Made by a program: the position numbers and the translations under genes | Shown here: piece after piece, positions 49,338 through 62,269 of the stretch | Numbering within the stretch: position 1 is the stretch's first letter | Layout: each line of letters begins with the position of its first letter | Notes under the pieces: model-generated | What the model saw: the letters and a program-made list of their open reading frames with translations, nothing else | Database searches by the model: none | Told to the model about the DNA's origin: nothing | Source of the DNA: Progne subis subis | Taxonomy: Eukaryota > Chordata > Aves > Passeriformes > Hirundinidae | Assembly: GCA_022316685.1 (NCBI GenBank) | Contig: JAKJHU010000005.1 | Span: 15,788,707 to 15,852,706, forward strand | Direction: 5' to 3' | DNA: 64,000 nt

Positions 49338-52300
49338 TCACATTCCCCTTACGTTCTTTCAGCCAGAACCAAAAGACATTACATTCTTTCAGTAGATTTT
49401 TACTGAGCTAACACAGACTTAAAATAACTTTTTCCTATGCAGAGGAAACTACCACCCATCTTTCTAGACTCTGATACATATTCCCTCTTTCTGTACTGGG
49501 GGATACCAAGCATCTGCTGCTTGAGCTATCTGCCGTCTGTCCACAGATGTCTTTTTCAGCATCCTCCTAATATTTTGAAGTGTGTTCCTTGATTGTTACC
49601 CCTCCCTGGACATGCTTGTGAGATTACAGAAGATGTCTGGACATAATTTGTCCACTGCTGGCAAGCAAAATTTAAATGCTCCCACTTCAGTAGTCTGAGA
49701 CTTCAGTTTTTGAATATGGCATACAATTCATGCAATCCATCAGAATAAATTGCCAATTTTTATTTGCAATTGCATAAAAACCTAACCTTTCATAAATTTT
49801 CCTTTAGTCCTGTTGGCAAATATATTCCTGATCTCTTTAGGTAGAAAATAGACTTTTATGCAAGTTTTAGAAAAAAATCAATATACAGACTGGTTTAAAA
49901 ATATATATATTAATCAAATTAAAGATTGACCTATTAATTTAAAATTAATTATACTTTGCTTTCAGCCCAAAACTACATTTGTACATGCAGTGACAGTCAC
50001 TTATTAATGCTTTTGTTGAAAGTGCTATACCTCCTGGCTCTGTTTATTTTTAGAAGACAGCTCCAGAACATGGGCTTTCATTTACAAACAAAAGAAAATT
50101 CACCCTTTGTGGCACTAAAAATGATTTTGAGAACCTAAACCAAAGTCTAATGTGTTGCCTTCCATGGCCTGGAGACTACATAGAATTACAGCCACACTGC
50201 GTGAATCACTTCATTCATCTCTGCTTTGACTTGCTCGCTGTTATTTATTTACATATTATGGGCCAGACTCTCTCCTGTGCCAGAGCTCCACTCAGCACAG
50301 TTTGGAGATGGGTCATAAGGAAGTCATTACATTTCCCTCCAGTTTTGTGAGCGCTCCTGGTCTCTGCACCATTTCCCCTGTTAGCCCGGCAGTCCTATGT
50401 TACATCTCAAGTGAGGCTCAAGTGAGGTGCATTAACTTCAATGTGACTTAGGGATATGCCAAATCTGTGGCACATTGCTTTGGGTCCTGGCATATATGGT
50501 TATAAATAAAAGTCACCTGATTTCTTGAATTTTACAGGTAAATTTTCTGAACCTTCACAGTACTTGTGCGACCAAAAATGTCTGCACAGCCATTTTTGAT
50601 GAAGATACTTAATCTGAATAAAGATACAGCATTATATGAAGCCATCAGTGATGAAAAATAAGTCACAACTTGGTTTGTTCAGTATCTGCAGCAATTGATC
50701 TGGAGGCTTTCAGGAACTTCTGTATAATACAAAAATCACTTGGAAAGAGGAGACTTTGGAAGGTCCTTCCCAAGTGAAAAGACTAAAATTATGGCAAGAC
50801 AGCTATCACTGCTGGAAACCATTTTTATTTCCCTCTCACTTGGCATCAAACAAGCACTATTGCCCAGACTTTTCCCATACATCTGTGGGACGTTTGAAGG
50901 AGAGCCTGGAGAGCTGCTGCTGCTGCATTCTGAGCTCATCCCACCCACTTCAGGCACTCCAGAGAGGTGTCTGAACACCACAGATTCTCTCTGTAATTGG
51001 AGGAGAAACATATCTCCAGAGGGTGTCTGGCCACTTGAGATCATCACCTACTTTAAAGAGATCTGAAAACAACTTGGATCCTAACATATGGATTGCTGTG
51101 AAGTGTCTAAGGTTAAGTGAACAGGCTTTTTAACTATTTATCTTCACGTATGAAATGTCTCATGGAAAGATAATGATGAATTTCCTTCTATGAATTCCTT
51201 TGTGAATTAACTTGAACGTTTATTGACTTGATTGTTTATTGTCTCACAAATAGTTAATTATTCTGGCAGCACTGCTGTTCAGTGACAGGATCTAATGGAC
51301 AGATCTGGAACTGAGGCTTTAGGAGGAGAAGCATAGGTTTCTGTGCATCCTCAGGGCCTACTGCGAAATTACTGAGTCCCAGTTACTGAGTCCTTCCTGT
51401 CACATCAGAGTTCCCTCTTACTGAAATTTTTTTCAGTGCACCTGTAGCTAGGCCTGCAATGTTTCCTGAAGAAAATAGCTGGAGGCTGGGGCAGAAGCCA
51501 TACACTTCCAGCATCTGTGTGTGAAGTTGATATCTCAGGGGTACAGGCCCTCAGTCAAATACAGTTCCAATAACCCAAGGGACTGCTTGCCGGGTAATGG
51601 GGCTAGTGACTTGCATAGACAGAGAGATGCACATGTACACACATATGGATGTGTCCACCCATGCACTTGCCCACCAGTCTCATTTACTCAGAAAGCCTTG
51701 CTAAAATAGTACCATGTATATACAGCAGCCTGTTACAAGGTACAAGCACCAGGTGCCCTAGCTGGAGTTTCCCAGACCACTGTACCACTAGCATTTTTTA
51801 CTTTATGACTGCTTGATACAGGAACAGTTTTAAAAGTCCTTTTATGAAGTTCAGTTATGGAAGTGTTCCTACTTCAGATTTCAGAACCATGGAAATACCA
51901 CACTGTGACCAATGTAGTTTGACACATATCTGATTTTTGAAGACTTCTTTCACTGAGTATACTTACTCTAATCATATTAACAGAGGGACAGACAGATCTT
52001 GTTGCTTTTTATTTTCCTTGTGGACTGCTATTAGCAGAAGATAAGACAAGTGCTTTGCCAGTGGGACCTAAGGCATTGGGACAGTGAAACCCAGTTTGCT
52101 TAGGTTCTAGTCCACCTGCTGAAGTCTTCGCCTCTTCTCTGCTACTCCCCTTCTTCCAGGCCTTCTTCTTTCTCCTGCACAGCTTGCATTCACCATTCTG
52201 TACAACTGCCCAATCCAGAACCTTCAGACCTTCCTGTATCTTCCCAGTTTCTTTTTCTTAATAGTCCTTGTGCACTGTGTCAACCCCTGACTCCACCCAG

Positions 52301-52537
52301 CATCCCAAACCAATTTTCTGTTCATTGAATCTCAGGCTACCCTTCCAAGATCCTTGTCCAGTCTTCCTATGACAGTGAGAGCCCAGGGGACTGAGTGTCA
52401 TCCTAAAAATCTGGATCCCACCTGCTGCTTAGATCCTACCAGTCACGAAGCAGCATTGCCTGTCATGGTCCTGGTGTTACTGGGTAAGGTGAAGGGATCA
52501 GCTGGTCTGTACCAAACCATTTTTTCTGTGAAGAGGT
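49338..52537. other. unique non-coding DNA, no gene seen
   Basis: About 3.2 kb. Near-identical words (ACGTTCTTTCAG at 49351 and ACATTCTTTCAG at 49381) and an 11-bp direct repeat (TTACTGAGTCC at 51369 and 51383) are minor duplications. Open frames at 50740-51066 (plus) and 50736-51047 (minus) overlap antisense and are not recognisable proteins. Confidence 0.6.
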
Positions 52538-52630
52538 CACAGAATCATGGAAACATAGAATCACGGAAACATAAAATCACTTAGGTTGGAAAAGACCCCC
52601 AAGGTGGTCAAGTCCTATCTTAAACCAGAC
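52538..52630 (-). mobile_element. short CR1 LINE 3' tail with repeated terminus
   Basis: An inverted CR1 end in which the terminal octamer region is present in several diverged copies (AGAATCATGGAAACATAGAA, then AATCACGGAAACATAAAATC), followed by 'ttaggttggaaaagaccccc' and 'aagtcctatcttaaaccag'. About 90 bp survive. Variable numbers of the terminal 8-bp unit are normal for CR1. Confidence 0.85.
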
Positions 52631-54304
52631 ATAATTAGTGAGAATGAACTTCTGAGAAAATTTTAGCTGCTAAAATCAAATTCTATATTCAGTACTCTTA
52701 GTCTGATTTTTCAAGGCAGTAGAATCTTGTTAGAAAATGATTCACACTTGATCAGCGCAAAGCACCCCTTCCCCACCAAGCCTGAATGCCTCCTGGAAAG
52801 CAAAGGGGCATTTGGAGAAGTAATCCACTAAGAAAAATGCATTCAGGATGAAGCTGGATGAAACTGGAAACCATGTTAGGCAATGTCCATAAACTTGGAA
52901 TTTCATGTTAGATCAGTAAAGACAGATGAATGTGAAAGTGATTCTCAGGCTTACTTTTCCTGAAGGAAGCAGAGCTGCTGCCACAGAAGGTGTGTCAGTC
53001 TCCACCAACACTGCACTGCTGATCATGCAAATCACACATGGCTGGGTGATCCTGCATGTAACATTAATATTTTTGAAGAACTGTTCCCTTAGCTGGGAGA
53101 AAAACATATTTGTTGCCTGGGGTGACTCCTAGACTGTAAATCATATGGTAACCCCACGTAAATGCCCTATAGAGTTTTTAATGAACAGTACCCCATAGGT
53201 GAAAGCCAACAGCAATATTAGAAATGGTGTTTATTTTATAGCCTAGAAACTGCATTTTAAATAGTAGTCTAGGTTTATTTGACAGTTCTATTAAATATAA
53301 AATAGACCCATTACAAAGAAAGCCCTTTACATCTGCTTTTATCTGTGTCTAAATGGCATGCCCAGCTCTGCAATTCCTCAAATGAGACATTTTTAGAACT
53401 TTATTTATGTTACAGCCATAACAAACTAGCAACTAGAAAACTATAATGGGCACAAACGGCTAATAAAAATGAGATTGTTGAAAAATACTTCTTAATAGCA
53501 ATTTACAAAGGATCCTGATAGAACTGAGGCTGCGTTTCCCTGGAAGTTTGCCACCGCTGTAATCACAGCCATTTGGCAACAGGTACTCCCCCTCTTCCAT
53601 CTTCTGTGACCATTTCCCTCTGAGAATGCTGAAAGCCAAGTACCTGAGGTTATTCCCCTGCCCTGCCATTAGGCAGTTAGTGCCTACGGATCCAGAGACA
53701 CCCTCAGGGAATTCCCTTCTCTCCCCTCCCATCGTGTGCTGGCTCACCTGGAGGAGGAGATATCTTAAGGGCTTTGTCACTTGCTCATTGGGGAACAGGG
53801 CAGCAAGGCACAATGTGTCCCAGGTGTGCAGAGAGCGCCCTGTTTCCTCCTGAAACCTGCATCACTTCTCTGTTGAACTGATCTGCTTATACAAGCTGGC
53901 TAAGACGAGCAGGTCAAATTTTTGTTTATGGTCTGAAAACTATTTTGCCCCGTGCTCAGTAACAGCTCCCCAGACAAAAGACTGGGAATTTAACTCATCT
54001 CTTCTGCAGGGCAAGTTTTGTGGGGTTTTAACAATATCCATGTGGCCATTTGTGTGATGTCAGGAGGAAACTTCCTACCACCCAAGGAAAAGAGGTCTTC
54101 TTACAGATATGCAGTGGACCTTCTCACTAGGAAAGGGAGGCCAGGGCAAGACAGAATGTTCTAGTAAAGGTCAAAGTCCTCGGTCTGATCTAATTGCAGG
54201 CAGTGATAAATATCCTTGAATAAAAATTGGTATCTTAACCAGTTCATGCATTGTATCTACATAAGGAGGAAAAATTCCTCCTAATGAGATTTTTTAACAC
54301 ACAG

Positions 54305-54390
54305 ACAAAAAAACCCAAAAAACAAACAACAAACAAACAAACAAACAACAAAAACAAAGGAAAAAAACCCAAACAAACAAACAAACAAAA
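54305..54390 (+). repeat. (CAAA)n-rich low-complexity tract
   Basis: Imperfect CAAA/CAA repeats interrupted by ACCC words. It is A- and C-only for nearly the whole length. Confidence 0.9.
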
Positions 54391-55214
54391 CTCCAAGAGG
54401 TTTTGAATCAGCAGGGGCTAAAAACACTATACAGTGCATTAGAAAGAGAATGGTGATATTGAGGTAAAAAAAATACATGTCACCTAAGACATACACTGTA
54501 AATTAAGTGCTCATAATACTACCTCAGGCTTACAGAGGGAGAGATTGTTCAAACTCTATGCAAAGCAAGATTTGAAACAATGTGGGAAGCCGCTTACCCA
54601 ACCTCCTCAGTCTTCCTACCAGAAGCTCTAGAAATAATTCCATGTACCAGGAATCTCAACCCAGCTCCTCCCAATCAGACTCACATTTTTCTGCAGTCTT
54701 GCACTCTTAACTCATCCATCATGCTCGCTCCTAGTTTACTTTGCAATGAAGGCTATACATTATCTTTTTTTGTCCCAAACAGATTCAGCAGGATAGCCTG
54801 AACTATCTGAGACTGGTGTTATGTGCAAAATAGAGCATACAGAGGTACAAAAGGAGCTTTGATAATACACGTACAGGAAGACATGCAGTATGCACACAGG
54901 TTCAGGTATAAATGCACATGATAGATATTTGGTACACTGTGAGGCTGTATCATTGCTGGGATTTGCAGAAGCTCAATTTGTTACAGCTCTGTGACTGTCA
55001 ACATGCAGAGTTAGCCTTCACATAGACCACCTTTGGATTTTGCACTGAAAATGAAAAACTTGACCAAAGACTAAACAAAGAGAGAAAAATAGCTATTAAA
55101 CTCCAAACAAAATTATGGCAGCAAAAGTGGCAACATCTGTTTAGGGCTGCTCTAGACAGCATGTGGGTAGATACAACTGTGAGTAGCAGGGCTTTCACTC
55201 TAAATGCAGGCAAA

Positions 55215-55287
55215 CCTTTTTCTTCTTTTCTTATTTATGTTTTTGTTGTTGTTGGTTTGTTGTTTTTTGTTTTTTTTTTTTTTTGTT
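55215..55287 (+). repeat. T-rich low-complexity tract
   Basis: A TTC/TTG-rich pyrimidine-biased stretch ending in a run of about 14 T. Confidence 0.85.
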
Positions 55288-58200
55288 CTGAGAACCAAGG
55301 AAATTAACACACCCCTAAAAAAATTTAGCTAACGTGAGCACTAGTGTAGTTTCATAGTGTGTTGACTGATCCAGCAGCATAGACCCCAGTTTATTTGAAC
55401 TGATTCTATGAGAACTAGAAAAACAGAAAGAGTAAGCAAAATTTGGGTTTCTTTATTCTCTGGAGTAGCCAATAAGAATACTTCTGTGAGCAAGATAAGT
55501 AAGATCTGACCCAAAGAAACACATTTGGCAAATTCACGAAAACCGGAAAGTCAGTAGTAGCTATGGAGAAATCATAGTCATATTTTTTAAGTTGTCCTGC
55601 TGAGGATTGCCTTTAGCCACATTTCCCCTCCCCTTTCTATCTCCCCCTTCTCCCAGACTTTTGTCCTGAGTACTTAACTGTGAGTAAAATATTTGTACTG
55701 GGAAGACATCAAAGGCACTGATTTTAGAAATTCGATTTCATATAACGCAAGACCCCTGAACTTCAGAAAAAGTTCATTTCGTCAACTATCGCTAATCATC
55801 TGTGGACCTGGTGCTCTACCAACTAAAACACGGTATTATGAATAATGGATTTTCCCCATATCTGAAGTGTAAGGGTAATTGCAAATATGAATACAGGCTA
55901 TGATCATGTTTTGTGTGATTCTCTTTTCTGCTCTGGCAAAAGAAGTGCAGAAATGAACTGATACCTCTGCTTTGAAAAATGGGTAGCTTGCAAAGTCAAA
56001 AAGTCAGTAAAAGTTTGGGGGTTGGGGTTTTTTTGTCCATCTGTTTTAGCTGCTACTTTTTTGAATCTTCTTCCACAGGTTTTCATCTTCAAAGCCTCAC
56101 TCAAATTATGACATTAAAAGGTGCCAGGTCCCTGCTATCAGAGAAGAAAGGCCATTCTCTCCTATTTCTGTGGCAAAAAGGGTGCTAACATTTTAGGGAA
56201 TGAGCCTTTGGTATGATTAGAATATTTTTCACCTTTATTTGAATCAATAATGTGATTAGAATAGTGATTAGAAGATGGGAGGTTGACCCTGGCCTGGGAA
56301 CTGCTGCATTCCTGCTGCCTTCAGCAATGTAGAACAGTCCCTTGGTGACAGGGAAATGGGATGCATTTGGAAACATCCACCTCTGTCTGAGGAGAGCTTT
56401 CCTCCTCCTTTTTCAGCACCAGAAATATTTTCTTCAAATGCTATGGACTCATAGAGAGCATGAGTTTTCACTGGCTCATAAAATTGTGTTTAGGACAAGA
56501 ATAGCCAAATCCAACATCTTAAAATAATTAGAATGGGGACCAAAAAAAGCAATTTAAAATTAATAGGGCCACACCTATTAATTAGTGAAAGGATAGTTAG
56601 ACAAGACTTCTGAAAAAGCAACAGTAATGATTTTAAATAAAAATTTAATTAGATATCAGAGTCATATTTTCTATGTCTTATGAGTTATCTCTTTCTTGGA
56701 TGACAGAAAGGAGAAAGATCAGTAGTGCAAGAAGGAAAATAAGTCAGTACTGTAGAAAGGAACATATTGCTCAGTTCTTATCTTTGACAAGCTGCTTTTC
56801 AAATGAAATCTAAACAAAAACTGGTCCCAGGGACATAAAGGCATAATTCACAGTAAAACCAAAGGAAAATTCATGTATCCCCTCTAGAGATACCCCATGC
56901 CCACCAGAAACAGCAAAATTAGGTACTTGCCATGACATGTAAGGATGGTAAACTTCTCCCTGCAAGAATGGGAATTTTATTGGTGATCAGTTGCATTTAT
57001 TCTGTCATATGCTGTTGTGGATCTCTCTAATTGCACATATATCACTGTTTTATCATTAATATCAGCCAGAACACATCTCCTGAGGATGTGTAAATACATG
57101 AAGAAAATTATAGTCTTAAGTCACAGTTTTGTTTATATTGCTTTCCTGAACAGCTCTGGAGTGTGTGCTTTGTTATCTTGTACAAATTCAGCCATCTATG
57201 TTGTAACATTCCAGTTCAAAGGAAGAGACTAGAGTGAGAGATTTTTGGTTAAAAGTTTTTTTCACTTTTGTTTTGTGATGTTTTTCCATTCTGAAAGCAT
57301 CCATGTAGAATGTGCATCAATATTTTCTATGTTTTCCAGTCTCTGGACACCAGAAATTTCTCTCATGGAAATATGGATACTTGCATAGACATCTTAAGCT
57401 GTTCTTGTTTGGCTATAGTTTCGGTTTTCATACCTACAGTAACTTTCTTCCCTACAATTCTTCCAGAATTTTCTCATTTTATATTAAAACCCAGTCTTAC
57501 ACTGGTAATAAACAAACCTCAATAGATTCAGACTGAATTTATTTAAATATGAGTTTGGATATATACCAGAACCTTTTGTGTCTAAAGTTCTTGAGAAAAA
57601 AGTAGGTTGCATCTTAAATTGCATCAGTCTTCTTTTTCTTTACTACAAAATGCAGTAAAAAAATATTTCTCTGTCACTTGAAGGTCATGAAAGGTTGCAG
57701 AGACTGGGTTATCCTACCCTGCACTTCCGAATTGCTTCCAGTCATCTTATTTTTAGAAACAAGGACTAGAATAAGAATATTTCCACGTGTATGGAACAAT
57801 TTACACAAACTCTCCTTGCCAATTCAAGCTTTTTGAAAAGAGTTAGACATGTAGATCTTAGGTTGACCATTAAAAGCATTAGGGATTAATGCAAGCCATT
57901 GTGTAACCACATTACCAGAAAAAAGGAGAATGAGCAGATTGGTATGAATTTTATTCTAAACTCTTAAGGAAGATACAAGCTGTAACCATTTCAAGTGATA
58001 CAGAATGAAGATGGTGTCTGAGGTCTTCCTTCTTCTGAAACTGCACTTATATTGAAAATGTATAAACATATTTTTTTGTTTGTAATATATGCAAGTCAAC
58101 CAAATTCTCTCAGAGGAGATCATGGCTTATTTAAGCTCAAGAAAAAGTTATTAGGGAAAAAAACCCGCAACCTAGAAAGAGCAAATCTCTTCACTTGCAT

Positions 58201-59499
58201 TTATGCAGTTGAAATTAAATTTCATCTCTTCTGATTCAAAGCACTGTTTCTAACTCCTAGTGGATGAAATTCGTGGGTGGGTTGGTCACAATGAGGCACC
58301 ATAATGGGATGCAATCACAAAAGCTGACCTGTGAGATTGGTCTTGCGGGGCACTTCAGGGCAGGACCTTTAGGGCTGAATGTTAAATCCTAAACACAACT
58401 CTTTTGAAAGATCTGGCTTTTTCACACAAGTACAAATAAGCTTTCTCAGAGGTGTCTGGTTTTCCTTTCCTGGATGGCCAAATGATGTTCTTTGAAATTC
58501 CAGCTTAGTTTTCAACTGGCTTATAGCTGAATCCCATAGGATTGTTTGGCTAAATATGATTTGAGCTCCAGCAGAGTTCTTGTTGGCTCTTGCTTCCACC
58601 CATTTTACCTCTGTCAAACTTCTCATGACTATTTGTCTTTTATGCGATCCAGCCAAATGCTGCATGGCCATTCCTGCAGGGCAGCTGTGTTATGAGCTGA
58701 GGCTCACAGCCTGGCTGACTTCATGGGCATTGTCAGATTGTCAGCATCTCCTGCTTCTCACCACTTCACTTTTTCACAAAAGGTTAAAGAAAGAAAAAAA
58801 AAAAAACCAAAAACGGTCCTGGTGACTAGCTGGGTAGCTGGGGAAGATCAAAAAGATATGAGCTCTACCCTCTCCTCCCAAGAGATGCAAACTAAACCAC
58901 CCATTGCTCTGGGAGGATCGCATTAGAAAGCCAAAACCAAGTGCAAAAAATCATTTAAAACATGTGCAAGTGACTTCAGCTATAATACATGATAGGAGGG
59001 TTTTCCGTGTCCCAGATAGCCCCAAGTTCAACTTTCACCAAAAACCAAGGATTGCGCCTGGGTGAGAACCACCACTTCCACTTGAGTAACTTGGGGCATC
59101 AGGGGTTCAGGGTTCATGCACTGAGGTGCTGTTCTCAGTTTATGCAAAAAGACCCTGCCTGCCATCCTCTGTGTCACTGAGCAATATTCTCTCAAACGGT
59201 GGCTTTCCATAGATTTGTTTTTAGAGTTTCAGAAATAATGTTGAAGGTAAGATGGCTGTGTACAGAGAAAGATTATATTCCAATAATCACTTCAAAGAGA
59301 ATGGGGGGGGGAGGAAGGCATGTTTCTAATTTCTATAGAAAAACAAAGGAAGTAATTTCTTTCAAGGTTTTTTATTTGTTTTTTCAAATTGCACAGTGCT
59401 CAACTTTTAAAATAATAATCATTCTTGACAGCCATTTAATAATTGTTAGTGATCTATAGCTTTATTATAAAGTACTCATCTAATGATGTATTTCCTTTA

Positions 59500-59660
59500 C
59501 CCTAAGGGCCAAGTACAAAGCAGGGAAATTATCTCGGCGATACTTTTAATAACTTCCTGTGGGATTGCAAACTCTGGCTGAAGCTGTCTCTGCAAAAGAG
59601 TTAATCATGTAATTTCACAGATTAGACAACACAGGGTTACTAATGAGAAACTTCAGTTCA
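59500..59660. promoter_or_regulatory. candidate conserved regulatory element
   Basis: A low-repeat block with CpG (TCGGCGA near 59534), an ETS-like ACTTCCTG word near 59562, a GTTAATCATG homeodomain/HNF1-like word near 59600 and AGATTAGA near 59621. It is immediately followed by a 21-T tract. The motifs are short and the call rests on appearance. Confidence 0.25.
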
Positions 59661-59671
59661 GTGATAAACTC

Positions 59672-59692
59672 TTTTTTTTTTTTTTTTTTTTT
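59672..59692 (+). repeat. poly(T) tract, 21 T
   Basis: Pure T run between two blocks of unique sequence. No retrocopy is recognised. Confidence 0.95.
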
Positions 59693-60109
59693 CCGAGAAT
59701 ATTTTGAGAGGCCTGTAACCTTTGGCTGACACCCAACGAGGCTATTAGTTTAACCATGGGATGCACTACCAAATGTACAAGAGTCAGCAGAACTTTTCCT
59801 TCTGAAACTTGCTCGTAACTTTCTGTGAAGAAGCCTTCGAAAACCCAGAAAGAATAGATGGGAGGGAAAAATCAGGCAACAAGGGGCTGACTTATTGGCT
59901 TCCGATAACTGGCATGGCTTCAGCTTCCAGTTTCTTTTCAACAATGTCCGCTCACTATAGCAACCCCAGATCCCATTTAAATGTCATGCTGCCCTCTGTT
60001 CTATAAACATGTATCATCCATCACTAAATATTTAGATCTGAATTGTTGGAGCTGAGTTCTGTGCCAGGGGTAAGGGGATTAATTCCTTTCAAGGCCCTCA
60101 CATGATGGA

Positions 60110-60300
60110 TTTTTCACTGAAGTAAACATCCGAGAAGAGCTCACACTACGGCCATAAAATATATAAATAAAGTTTAAAGTTTAATTAAGTCAACATTATT
60201 TAAAGTGGTTGTCATATTTTATGGTGAACTCTCGGTGTTTATTTTGTATGACTCCTCATAAATAGTCTCTCCCTTTCAGACAAAAGGCACGGCTGGGTTA
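60110..60300. promoter_or_regulatory. candidate homeobox-type regulatory element
   Basis: CCATAAAATAT at 60152-60162 recurs as its exact reverse complement at 60214-60224. CCATAAA is the core preferred by posterior HOX and CDX factors. Between them lies TTTAATTAA (60180-60188), a LIM/paired-type homeodomain core. The block is unique sequence with no open frame. Binding and conservation are inferences. Confidence 0.35.
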
Positions 60301-62152
60301 AAGTTAAGGGTCCCATGCATGGTATGGGAAGGAGGATCTACCGAGCTGGGGGGATCCAAAACGCTCCATATCGGGTCCTCTGCTATCTCGTGTCTTCCTA
60401 ATGAGCTGAGATGTTGTGCAGACACAGGAAAAGCATGGTGCAGTTAGCAGCAGACGTGACACAGGGAAGTCCTTTGAGTGGCTCTCTGGGCTTGGCGGAG
60501 GGAGTGCCTCTGCCAGCCCAGTCCAAAGGCGGCTGCTGTTGGGCGGGCAGGCAGCAGGGAAGGAAATGGGGCTAGGAGGGGGCAGGACAAGAGGGACAAT
60601 CACCCCCACATCCACCAGCAAGGGGATTGTACCATGTGCTGGGAGGAAGCTGGCATTGCTCCCCTCCCTAAACAAGTCCCTCAATTCAACAAGGTATATG
60701 TCCAAGAGGAAAATTGTACGATGTCATTATGCGGCCGAATCCTTTGGAACAGAAAAAGTAATTTTAAAGGTGAAAGAAAATATGTGGAAAAATCCATCAG
60801 TGATTGCTAATCAATGCTGTCCTGTAGGGAGGTCTTGTAATGCCCTGATAAGGATTCCTAGATAATTAGCTAAGCACCCAGTGAGAAAGGGTGAACCACA
60901 TGCTTGAGCTCCAGGTCAAATCTGGGGAAAACTTACATTCAACTTCTGCATTTCCTCAACTGCCGTGGGCTGCTCCTGCCCATGGTCTCTGCCTCTGCTG
61001 CCCATCTCTATGTCAGCCATGCCTTACATCCCAGTTAAGGGGCTTGTTATTAGAACAAACACAGAACTGTCGTGAGATGCTCGTATTCTTGAGGGACATG
61101 TGTTGTATAAGTTTGAGTCCTCTCTTTTTCTCAGGATTTTTTCCATTTTTGAAAAGGGACTGCATCTATCTCTGAAAGGATACTACAAACATTGCCAGGA
61201 CAGCAGACTTCAAAGATAAAACTAGTAGCAGAGGTATTAGCTGTGATGGGAATTTGTCACTGTTTTTCTGTGAGACTGAGAACAAGGTGTTTGGTATTTC
61301 TTGTTCTCACTAATAAAATTGGAATAACAGTATTTTATCTTGTTTAACCTGCTTCAACTGTAATGTTCCTGTGACAGGGTTTGTCTTTTACACTGTGTAT
61401 GCAGTGCTTACACCAAAAATGCCCAGTCTGGAAATAGTCACTTATAGCTGCTATTGTGCTGCAAACACTGAAGCAGGAGAAGAGTGTATTCCCCCTTTTG
61501 ATTCCTGTTATTTCTCTCGGAACAATTTTTTTTGCAAGTGTGTGAGAAGAGACAGAAAAAAATGTAGGTGAATATTATTCCTGTCCCTATGTATGCTCAT
61601 TCATCTGGTATCTATTTATGAAGTAAATATGAGCATGTGTATGCATGTCTGCATATGTACATGCACACATACACTTTAATAATTCTCAAATACACGTTTT
61701 ACCTATGAACATGGACATTGAGTTCACTCAAACTCAGAAGCACAGGTCATATAGTATTCCTGAGGGGAAATGCAAGGCATCCTTTGTCCAGACAGAACAC
61801 AGACTAAACTGAATTGAATTTACCAGACAGTAAATTCTCTTTCTAGCAAATGAAGCCACATGATGAAAGATCCCTCTGCTTTCATTCTGTATCAGTACTC
61901 ATTATGTTGCCTCAAAATCTTTAGCATTAGGTTACATGGTCATGCTGAAGGTAGTAAGAAATTTAACGAGGTTTTAATCTGCATGACAGGTTAAAAGCTA
62001 TGAGAGTTTCTGAGGCTCTATGTGGTATAAATGGAGTGCAAACTAATATTATTTGATAAGATAGGAAGAGGCCCAGCTGAAGGGAAAGCATTTCCCTAGA
62101 GCCTTTGGACTTTGGTAAGAAGTGAAATTGTTAAAACTGAAAAGATGCAAAG

Positions 62153-62269
<117 letters not shown>

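Larger units (their letters stand above)
52631..62152. other. unique non-coding DNA, no gene seen
   Basis: About 9.5 kb. It contains a CAAA-rich stretch at 54.3 kb, a T-rich stretch at 55.2 kb, a 21-T tract at 59.67 kb, motif-rich blocks near 59.5 and 60.1-60.3 kb, a GC-richer patch at 60.3-60.7 kb and alternating purine-pyrimidine sequence near 61.63-61.68 kb. The longest frames (149 aa plus, 60416-60865; 133 aa minus, 60304-60705) overlap antisense in the GC-richer patch, where stops are rarer. Neither is recognisable. Confidence 0.6.

Noticed and set aside
49351..49392. ACGTTCTTTCAG / ACATTCTTTCAG pair as a target-site duplication of the CR1
   Set aside because: Both copies lie downstream of the CR1 end, so they do not flank it.
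50740..51066. 108-aa plus frame overlapping a 103-aa minus frame
   Set aside because: Antisense overlapping frames without a family match, and no splice or promoter support.
55800..55840. tRNA-like D-arm (GTTGGTAGAGCACC) on the minus strand
   Set aside because: No matching anticodon stem, no T-arm B-box and no acceptor stem at the expected distances, so it is chance similarity.
60304..60865. 149-aa plus and 133-aa minus frames
   Set aside because: They overlap antisense in a GC-richer patch where stops are rarer. The plus frame has no ATG at its start (GTG at 60416) and an in-frame TGA at 60407. No known domain is present.
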